Below, one piece after another: positions 7,784 through 11,889 of a stretch of 11,889 nt of DNA. The DNA is taken from positions 1 to 11,889 of the forward strand of contig JAUPMC010000168.1 of the NCBI GenBank assembly GCA_030836605.1. The letters are read 5' to 3'. A program made the translations under genes and the position numbers. Position 1 is the stretch's first letter. Each line of letters opens with the position of its first letter. The DNA is from Thermoplasmatota archaeon (GTDB taxonomy: Archaea; Thermoplasmatota; Thermoplasmata; UBA10834). The notes under the pieces were generated by a model. It saw only the letters and a program-made list of their open reading frames with translations, had not been told where the DNA came from and ran no database searches.

Positions 7784-7827
7784 TCAGCATCCGCCCTCTG
7801 GCTAGACAGACTTAATGATTTGTTTCG

Positions 7828-7834
7828 TTAAAAG
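7828..7834 (-). promoter_or_regulatory. TATA-like element of the TPR gene
   Basis: Minus-strand CTTTTAA in an A/T-rich island. Its centre is about 48 nt from the TTG start, which predicts transcription beginning near 7806 and a leader of about 20 nt. Prediction rests on composition and spacing only. Confidence 0.4.
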
Positions 7835-7862
7835 CGTTTGCGCACGGGGCCCGTCGTCGCGC

Positions 7863-7874
7863 CTGGGCGCCCAG
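7863..7874. repeat. 12-bp perfect palindrome CTGGGCGCCCAG
   Basis: A self-complementary 12-mer between the TPR promoter and the AT-rich island. It could be a dimeric protein's binding site, but GC-rich palindromes of this size also arise by chance at this base composition. Confidence 0.4.
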
Positions 7875-7946
7875 ATGCCGGGAGATTCGCCGTCCGACAT
7901 GCCATCGAGCTATATCCGTCGGCAAGACACGGTATGAGTGCCATCC

Positions 7947-7973
7947 ATATATAGAAATCTCTAAGAGATTTCT
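7947..7973. promoter_or_regulatory. TATA-like ATATATA abutting a perfect 10+10 inverted repeat
   Basis: ATATATA at 7947-7953 runs into arms AGAAATCTCT (7953-7962) and AGAGATTTCT (7964-7973), separated by one A. The arms are exact reverse complements. A palindrome overlapping the edge of a TATA box is where archaeal repressors commonly bind, so an operator is likely. Which gene it serves is unclear: the small genes begin about 100 nt to the right, the TPR gene about 165 nt to the left, and the site can act in either direction. Confidence 0.5.
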
Positions 7974-8001
7974 TCGGACCCCGCGGATTGGCAGTCAGAC
8001 G

Positions 8002-8033
8002 ATTTCAACCATCGGGCGCGACATTTCAACAAT
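8002..8033 (+). repeat. Two direct repeats ATTTCAACnAT, 21 bp apart
   Basis: ATTTCAACCAT (8002-8012) and ATTTCAACAAT (8023-8033) differ at one position and start 21 bp apart, two helical turns. The second copy ends where the TATA-like element begins, so both would lie on the same DNA face just upstream of a promoter, a geometry typical of activator sites. Confidence 0.45.
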
Positions 8034-8042
8034 GATTAAATA
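8034..8042 (+). promoter_or_regulatory. TATA-like element of the small-gene cluster
   Basis: GATTAAATA in GC-rich surroundings. Initiation about 25 nt downstream would fall near 8063-8068, only about 10 nt before the first ATG at 8077. Confidence 0.45.
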
Positions 8043-8076
8043 GGTCGAAGCGTTATACGGGGATTCAGCTGACGAA

Positions 8077-8112
8077 ATGTCAGACAAAACACCTTGGGAT
8101 GGGATGCAATGA
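8077..8112 (+). CDS. Possible 11-residue leader ORF
   Basis: The first ATG downstream of the predicted promoter encodes MSDKTPWDGMQ and then stops. Its TGA overlaps the ATG at 8109 of the next gene in an ATGA, the usual arrangement for coupled translation. It could be a real leader peptide or simply a chance short frame; nothing besides position and overlap supports it. Confidence 0.3.
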   Translation: MSDKTPWDGMQ

Positions 8113-8342
8113 GACGCAGGGATGCGGCAAAGGCAGCGGTCAGGAACGTCCAGGCGATTGAGTGGGTCAGGACGCACACTCTCAGGGACCTCGAGGATCT
8201 CTCGAACGAGATGTCGGGTCTCGGAGAAGATGTCGGAGACATCGTCGAACTCCTGGATGATTTGAAAGAGATCGACCAGAGCCTGCATCAAGTATGGGAT
8301 TCAGCCCCCGAGATGTGTGAGCCCGCAGAAATCGCCGGATAG
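8109..8342 (+). CDS. Small acidic helical protein of unknown function, 77 aa
   Basis: Unrecognised. From the ATG at 8109 the product is 77 residues: a basic N-terminus (MRRRDAAKAAVRN) followed by a long amphipathic, mostly acidic helix (LRDLEDLSNEMSGLGEDVGDIVELLDDLKEIDQSL) with heptad-like leucine/isoleucine spacing that suggests a coiled coil. There is no signal peptide, membrane span or metal motif. A TTG at 8094 in the same frame would add five residues (MGWDA); the ATG is preferred because it overlaps the stop of the short leader ORF and has a G-rich GGGATGGGATG upstream. The next gene follows after 10 nt with a Shine-Dalgarno built over this gene's stop, which is the best evidence that both are translated. 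The opposite strand carries a 98-residue frame here, judged less likely. Confidence 0.6.
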   Translation: MRRRDAAKAAVRNVQAIEWVRTHTLRDLEDLSNEMSGLGEDVGDIVELLDDLKEIDQSLHQVWDSAPEMCEPAEIAG

Positions 8343-8346
8343 GTGA
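8341..8346 (+). promoter_or_regulatory. Strong Shine-Dalgarno AGGTGA
   Basis: Near-perfect match to the archaeal anti-Shine-Dalgarno, 6 nt before the ATG at 8353, and overlapping the previous gene's TAG. It fixes the downstream start and indicates an operon. Confidence 0.65.
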
Positions 8347-8352
8347 GCAACT

Positions 8353-8544
8353 ATGTTCAAGACGAGGAAACTGAGGCAGACAGAGATCGTGTCCGAAGAC
8401 GACTTCGAGACATACGACCACAAGAGGATGACCGCCTTCCACGCCCACTGCTACTTGCCGCAGCTGGCGCTCGTAGAGGCCAAGCAGTTCGATGAGACTG
8501 TGGCCCTCGCGCGCCACCACCCTGCGTACGGAGAAGATGAGTGA
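8353..8544 (+). CDS. Small protein of unknown function, 63 aa
   Basis: Unrecognised. The 63-residue product has a basic N-terminus (MFKTRKLRQ), an acidic stretch (SEDDFETYDHKR), a central FHAHCYLPQLALVEAKQFDETVALARHHP, and an acidic end. His30, His32, Cys33 and His55-His56 could in principle bind metal, but no known motif is visible. It is probably cytosolic, with no membrane segment. The start is well supported by AGGTGA 6 nt upstream. It lies 10 nt after the 77-residue gene and is probably co-transcribed and translated with it; the pair may work together. Its end overlaps a possible 20-residue frame. Confidence 0.6.
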   Translation: MFKTRKLRQTEIVSEDDFETYDHKRMTAFHAHCYLPQLALVEAKQFDETVALARHHPAYGEDE

Positions 8545-8599
8545 GGTATCGGGTCTTGATGCGCACGAATGCGCGGATGACCAGGCATCAAACCCATAA
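8537..8599 (+). CDS. Possible 20-residue micro-ORF
   Basis: ATG at 8537 overlaps the end of the 63-residue gene and opens a 20-codon frame (MSEVSGLDAHEC...SNP) ending in TAA at 8597-8599. GGAG at 8530-8533 is only 3 nt before the ATG, closer than optimal. Coupled translation is possible, but a frame this short is often chance. Confidence 0.2.
   Translation: MSEVSGLDAHECADDQASNP
8561..8574 (+). terminator. Short hairpin after the small genes
   Basis: GCGCA-CGAA-TGCGC forms a 5-bp stem with a CGAA tetraloop 16 nt after the stop of the 63-residue gene. There is no T-run after it, as archaeal termination would favour, so its role as a terminator is doubtful. Confidence 0.2.
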
Positions 8600-8610
8600 G
8601 GGACGTGAAG

Positions 8611-8720
8611 TGCAGGTGCCGGGATTCGAACCCGGGCCGTTGGCTTTCGTCCCTCTCCAATTTTGTTTTCCTTGGTAGAGTTGGAAGGCCAAAATCCTAA
8701 CCAGACTAGATTACACCTGC
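8611..8720 (-). tRNA. tRNA-Gly(UCC) with an anticodon-loop intron
   Basis: Read on the minus strand, all arms form. The acceptor GCAGGTG pairs with CACCTGC (7 bp). TA is followed by D stem ATCT/GGAT around a loop with GG. The anticodon stem is TTGGC/GCCAA, and T stem CCGGG/CCCGG encloses TTCGAAT. After removing 36 nt the anticodon loop is CTTCCAA, with anticodon TCC at 8685-8683. Mature length is 74 nt. C2:G71, C35-C36 and discriminator A73 agree with archaeal glycine identity. The 3' CCA is not encoded and must be added enzymatically. The gene lies between the small-gene cluster and the protease gene, transcribed against both. No clear T-rich terminator is seen beyond 8611. Confidence 0.93.
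8646..8681 (-). other. 36-nt tRNA intron in the anticodon loop
   Basis: Inserted at the canonical position after nucleotide 37; the boundary can slide by one A without changing the product. The anticodon TTCC segment can pair with GGGA near the intron's 3' end (4 bp), followed by a 3-nt AAC bulge and a distal helix TCT(A)CCAA/TTGGAGA, closed by an A-rich loop. This resembles the bulge-helix-bulge cut by the archaeal splicing endonuclease, although the 3' bulge looks larger than the ideal 3 nt. Confidence 0.85.
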
Positions 8721-8745
8721 TTCGTGGCGAGGAAACGGCTTCTCC

Positions 8746-8760
8746 GATAAATACGTTTAT
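8746..8760. promoter_or_regulatory. Symmetric AT-rich promoter element, possibly bidirectional
   Basis: GATAAATACGTTTAT contains ATAAA and TTTAT as inverted 5-bp arms. On the minus strand TATTTAT is centred about 30 nt upstream of the tRNA 5' end, as expected for an archaeal tRNA promoter. On the plus strand ATAAATA could drive the protease gene with a leader of about 80 nt; a second TATA-like GTAGATATC (8823-8831), about 30 nt before the ATG, is an alternative. Confidence 0.5.
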
Positions 8761-8857
8761 CCCCCTTGCGCGTCGCTCCCGGCGGGACGCCTCTACCCTG
8801 CACGACCGGATTAATGCGCAAAGTAGATATCTGGCCCCGCCAGTAGCGGCTGATGCA

Positions 8858-11431
8858 ATGCCATTTGCACGCTCGACATCCCCGAGGACGATCTCGGCGT
8901 TCGCATCCGCGATTCTACTCTTGACCGTCCTGTCGGCGTCCTATCCATCGCTTGTCGTGGCGGACTCAGCCTCCGCTCAAGGCGACTCGAAGGCCCTCGC
9001 GTACGGCGGCCAACGGTCCGTCCTCTCGATGACCTCTCACCTGGCCACGGAGGCGGATATCGACGCCCTCAAGGCGAGGCTAGGCGTGAGGCAGCCAGGA
9101 GAGACATACGAGCCCGTGGTCGTCGATGGGTTCGGCACGGGCATCTCGCCCCGTTCTGATACTGACTGGCAGCGGCTTGTGGGGCAAATGGTCGTCTACG
9201 AGGTGGAGGCCCTCCCGGCGGAGCTGTCGAGCACGTTCGACCTCTCGGGCGATCCGGAGTTCCCCACTGTCGGCGACCAGGCGGCGCAAGGTTCGTGTTC
9301 GGCGTGGGCCGCGACATATTACTCTTACGGTTACCTGGAGGCGGTGGACAACGCCTGGACAGAGGCTAGCCAGGGCAACTCCTCACAGTTGCTGTCCCCT
9401 GCCTGGACCTACAACATGGTCAACGGCGGCAGAGACCAGGGCTCCTGGGTGGACACGAACATGATGGTCGTCCGGGACTGGGGCGCCGCGACCATGTCGG
9501 CCATGCCCTACGACGATGATGACCCCACTAGTTGGGGTTCCCCGGAGGCCTTCAGGGAGGCTTCACTCCACAGGGCGTCGGAGGTTGGCTACATCGACTA
9601 CAGCCCCTCGATGACCGTCGACTCGATCAAGGCGCTGGTGGCCGCCGGGACGCCCGTGGCCTTCGCGATGGACGCGAACGAGTTCACGAGCGGGTTCAGC
9701 GACGGCAACTACGTGATATCCTCCACCGAGTACTCGTCGACCAGCCTGAACCACGCGCAGACGATCGTGGGATACGACGACTCACTGTCGGATGACGGGG
9801 ACTCGGGGGCGTTCAGGGTTGTTAATTCGTGGGGCGCGGACTGGGGCGACTCGGGATACTACTGGCTCACCTATTCCGCCCTCGAGGAGCTCGGTGAGCT
9901 CGGCATCCTCTACCTCAACTTCATGGTCGACATACAGGGGTACCAGCCCTCCCTTATCGGAGTCTGGCACTTCGACTCGGCCCCATCCAGGGTCGCATCC
10001 ATCTCGATAGGCGTCGGTTCCGCCCCGACAGGCGAGGGTGACAAGACACCCTTCTACGACGGGGGCATGTTCACCACATCGCTGACGTTCCCAACGTTCA
10101 TGTGCCTGGATGTGACCGAGCTCGCCCCCGACTTCTGGTCTGAGGGCGCGATGCACTTGTCCATCGGCGACGCCAAGACCGACGGGGCCGTGTCGTCCTT
10201 CAGAGTTGAGGGTTACGACCGGCCGTTCCTTCCAGGCAGGGCGGCGCAGCTTTCAGAGCAATCCCAGGATGTCCCAGCGGACACCCCGGCGACGGTAGCT
10301 GCATTCTCGGACTACTATGAGTCGATCGCCGTGGAGGACGCGCTCGAATGCGATGCCATGGTCTGGTCCAGCTATGGGCAGGCGGCGTGGGTGGGGGTCG
10401 ACCATCACTACTCGAGCGACGGGGACTCGATGCAGAGCGGCGATGTCTCGGATGGCGGGTCCACGCGTCTGGATGCCCAGCTGGAGGGACCAGCGGAGGT
10501 GTCGTTCGAATGGATGGTCTCCTCGGAGGCCGGGGACGATGTCCTCAGCTTCTATGTCAATGACGCGGTCCGTGACTCGATCAGCGGCCTGACCGGCTGG
10601 GAGAGCGTCTCGGTAGTGCTGGAGGAAGGCCCTAACCGGCTCTCGTGGATATACTCCAAAGATGGCTCGTTCAGCTCGTATGATGACGCTGGATGGCTGG
10701 ACTCGGTCGTCGTCGCGGGCTATGTCACCTCGAACCAGGTGCCGGCGTTGGTCTCTCTGGCCACATCCTTGGAGACGAACATAGTGCAACCCGGGGGCAC
10801 CGTGACGTTCCACGTGCAGGTGGAGGACCTCGAGGGCGGCACCCTTACCGTGGAGTCGTCTTACGGAGACGGTACCGCTGGAGACACCTTGGACCTGGTT
10901 TCAGTACCAGGGCAGGAGACAGTTTCATTCTGGTTCAACCACACATATGTCGTCGGGTCCGACACGGCCTACGCCGCGACATTCACCGCGATGGACGGGG
11001 ACGAGCACGAACTCACTGAATGGGACGAGGCCACGACCGACATCCTGGTGAACACCCCGCCGACCGCCAGCATATCGACGGAGTCGGCGATGGCCGCCAC
11101 TGGCCAGCTGGTCGCGTTCGACGCGTCCGGGTCCTCGGACCCGGAGACGGACCCCGCCTCCCTGCAGTGCAGGTGGGACTGGACCAGTGACGGCGTTTGG
11201 GACACCGAGTGGTCCGTGGCTTCCGAGGCGACTCACACGTTCAACTTGCCAGGGGAGTACGAGGTGACGGTCGAGGTCATGGACGGCGCCGGCCTGCTCT
11301 CCTCCGCCTCGACCACCGTCACGGTCACGGGCGAGGCGATCCCGGAGTTCTCGGTAGTGGTCGTCCCGGTGTTCTCGGTCCTGCTCGCGATGCTCGTGGC
11401 GATGCGTGCCAGGCGAAGAAAGGTCATGTGA
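8858..11431 (+). CDS. Secreted papain-like cysteine protease with C-terminal membrane anchor
   Basis: An 857-residue exported C1-family protease. The start is the ATG at 8858, the only start giving a signal peptide (MPFARSTSPR, then a hydrophobic core at 14-34, cleavage near ADSASA). The longer frame upstream runs antisense through the tRNA. The catalytic domain is about 125-360: oxyanion Gln141 and nucleophile Cys147 (QAAQGSCSAWA), His299 (LNHAQTIVGYDD) and Asn323 (VVNSWGADWGDSGYYWLTY). A beta domain of unknown type follows (about 365-480). Then comes a jelly-roll-like domain at 485-620 (WIYSKDGSFSSYDDAGWLDSV), a PKD-like domain at 630-730, and a second, clear PKD domain at 733-825 (FDASGSSDPE...YEVTVEVMDGAG). 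The C-terminus has IPEF (828-831), a membrane span to about 849 and RARRRK, so the enzyme should stay on the outer face, or be processed there. The prosegment is short (about 90 residues). Substrate is unknown. Confidence 0.92.
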   Translation: MPFARSTSPRTISAFASAILLLTVLSASYPSLVVADSASAQGDSKALAYGGQRSVLSMTSHLATEADIDALKARLGVRQPGETYEPVVVDGFGTGISPRSDTDWQRLVGQMVVYEVEALPAELSSTFDLSGDPEFPTVGDQAAQGSCSAWAATYYSYGYLEAVDNAWTEASQGNSSQLLSPAWTYNMVNGGRDQGSWVDTNMMVVRDWGAATMSAMPYDDDDPTSWGSPEAFREASLHRASEVGYIDYSPSMTVDSIKALVAAGTPVAFAMDANEFTSGFSDGNYVISSTEYSSTSLNHAQTIVGYDDSLSDDGDSGAFRVVNSWGADWGDSGYYWLTYSALEELGELGILYLNFMVDIQGYQPSLIGVWHFDSAPSRVASISIGVGSAPTGEGDKTPFYDGGMFTTSLTFPTFMCLDVTELAPDFWSEGAMHLSIGDAKTDGAVSSFRVEGYDRPFLPGRAAQLSEQSQDVPADTPATVAAFSDYYESIAVEDALECDAMVWSSYGQAAWVGVDHHYSSDGDSMQSGDVSDGGSTRLDAQLEGPAEVSFEWMVSSEAGDDVLSFYVNDAVRDSISGLTGWESVSVVLEEGPNRLSWIYSKDGSFSSYDDAGWLDSVVVAGYVTSNQVPALVSLATSLETNIVQPGGTVTFHVQVEDLEGGTLTVESSYGDGTAGDTLDLVSVPGQETVSFWFNHTYVVGSDTAYAATFTAMDGDEHELTEWDEATTDILVNTPPTASISTESAMAATGQLVAFDASGSSDPETDPASLQCRWDWTSDGVWDTEWSVASEATHTFNLPGEYEVTVEVMDGAGLLSSASTTVTVTGEAIPEFSVVVVPVFSVLLAMLVAMRARRRKVM

Positions 11432-11444
11432 GCCAGCTGGCCCA

Positions 11445-11889
11445 TCAAGCGCGCGCCATGGTGACGGCGGAGTACGCGAGGACGCAGTCGGGCGTGTCCT
11501 CGTCCCCGACCCCGTCCGACACCCATGACGAGTCGCAGGGGAGGGTGACGGTGTTCTCCATTGTCCTGAGCCCAGACGCGGGGTTGTAGTCGATTATCTC
11601 GTAATCAGTGACGTTGTTGGTGCTGACGAGCGTGACGTCGTAGGCGACTACCATGAACCCCACTGAGTGGGCGCCCTCGTCGACATCAACGGTGAACGCG
11701 AAGAAGTCGTCGAGGGACTTGGTGGCATTGAACACGGTGCTGTTGTGCTGGGTCTCGTAGTCGCCGTCGCTGTCCAAGTCCATGAGTATGATGAACCACG
11801 CGTTCGGGTAATATGACGTCTGGAAGTGGTCACCCTCGTAGTTCACGAACTCGAAGGACTCGAGGGATATCCTCAGCACCGCGTCCCCT
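11445..11889 (-). CDS. C-terminal part of a probable extracytoplasmic beta-rich protein
   Basis: The frame is open to the right edge of the window (it begins GDAVLRISL before any start), so the 5' end is outside; the GTG at 11879 is not a convincing start. About 147 residues are visible, ending at TGA 11447-11445, 13 bp from the protease stop. The sequence alternates hydrophobic strands with Asp/Asn/Thr-rich turns: MDLDSDGDYE has the spacing of a calcium-binding loop, several N-x-[ST] sequons occur, and VSDGVGDEDTPDC recalls other Asp-rich loops. Two cysteines (in LPCDSS and TPDCVL) could form a disulfide. These traits fit a secreted or surface beta-sandwich domain. No C-terminal membrane span is present. 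I do not recognise a named family. Confidence 0.75.
   Translation of the reverse strand, partial: GDAVLRISLESFEFVNYEGDHFQTSYYPNAWFIILMDLDSDGDYETQHNSTVFNATKSLDDFFAFTVDVDEGAHSVGFMVVAYDVTLVSTNNVTDYEIIDYNPASGLRTMENTVTLPCDSSWVSDGVGDEDTPDCVLAYSAVTMARA

Larger units (their letters stand above)
7784..8076. other. Intergenic regulatory region, 293 bp
   Basis: Divergent spacer between the TPR gene and the small-gene cluster. I see no credible coding frame. It holds, in order, a TATA-like element facing the TPR gene (7828-7834), a 12-bp palindrome (7863-7874), AT-rich TATA-like sites at about 7909-7915 and 7947-7953, a perfect inverted repeat (7953-7973), paired direct repeats (8002-8033) and a TATA-like element facing the small genes (8034-8042). 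The stretch from about 7930 to 8060 is clearly more AT-rich than the flanking genes. Confidence 0.6.

Noticed and set aside
7440..7790. 116-residue minus-strand frame beginning at the ATG at 7790
   Set aside because: It is a shifted reading of the TPR gene's N-terminus with a composition typical of shadow frames.
8032..8072. Possible C/D-box guide RNA (ATGATTA ... CTGA)
   Set aside because: The boxes are only about 35 nt apart, the C box is imperfect, and no internal C'/D' pair is visible.
7995..8291. 98-residue minus-strand frame opposite the 77-residue gene
   Set aside because: It covers the promoter repeats, lacks a visible Shine-Dalgarno, and conflicts with the plus-strand frame, which is linked by AGGTGA to the next gene.
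8611..8720. Anticodon TTC (tRNA-Glu) for the intron-containing tRNA
   Set aside because: Stem pairing TTGGC/GCCAA fixes C32-T33, so the anticodon is TCC; acceptor and discriminator bases also fit glycine.
8663..8857. 65-residue N-terminal extension of the protease
   Set aside because: It starts inside the tRNA on the opposite strand, has no family resemblance, and would bury the signal peptide that follows Met at 8858.

Overview
This GC-rich window looks archaeal, probably from a Thermoplasmatota-like or related euryarchaeal lineage; the lineage is inference and the domain is well supported. The evidence is a tRNA gene interrupted in the anticodon loop by a short intron that folds like a bulge-helix-bulge substrate and lacks an encoded CCA end, an archaeal-type threonine dehydrogenase/KBL pair, TATA-like elements ahead of genes, and a secreted protease ending in an IPEF-transmembrane-basic tail of a type common in archaea. 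The density of long overlapping frames is a GC effect; about nine protein genes are credible.

Layout. Positions 1-2193 (+) hold the threonine-to-glycine pathway: the 3' part of tdh (its 5' end lies outside the window), then kbl after 4 nt. Tail to tail with kbl, sharing a CTAG, is a minus-strand gene for a 161-residue zinc-ribbon protein. A 134-bp divergent spacer leads to a WrbA-like flavodoxin (2810-3286, +). This converges on a very large minus-strand gene (3317-7783) for a 1488-residue protein with 30 tetratricopeptide repeats, a helical domain, a charged linker and a B-box-like zinc finger; it starts with TTG. Positions 7784-8076 are non-coding but rich in regulatory-looking structure: TATA-like elements, a perfect 10+10 inverted repeat, and paired direct repeats 21 bp apart. 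Next comes a compact plus-strand group of small unknown genes (77 and 63 residues, possibly with 11- and 20-residue micro-ORFs) linked by overlaps and a strong Shine-Dalgarno.

A minus-strand tRNA-Gly(UCC) with a 36-nt intron follows, then a plus-strand gene for an exported papain-like cysteine protease with beta-sandwich and PKD-type domains and a C-terminal membrane anchor (8858-11431). The window closes with the 3' part of a minus-strand gene for a probably extracytoplasmic beta-rich protein.

Functionally, tdh-kbl is a clear metabolic operon. The TPR/zinc-finger protein is probably an intracellular scaffold. The last two genes look like cell-surface functions. No mobile elements, CRISPR arrays or rRNA genes were seen. 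The least explained parts are the small-gene cluster with its upstream sites and the architecture of the TPR protein.
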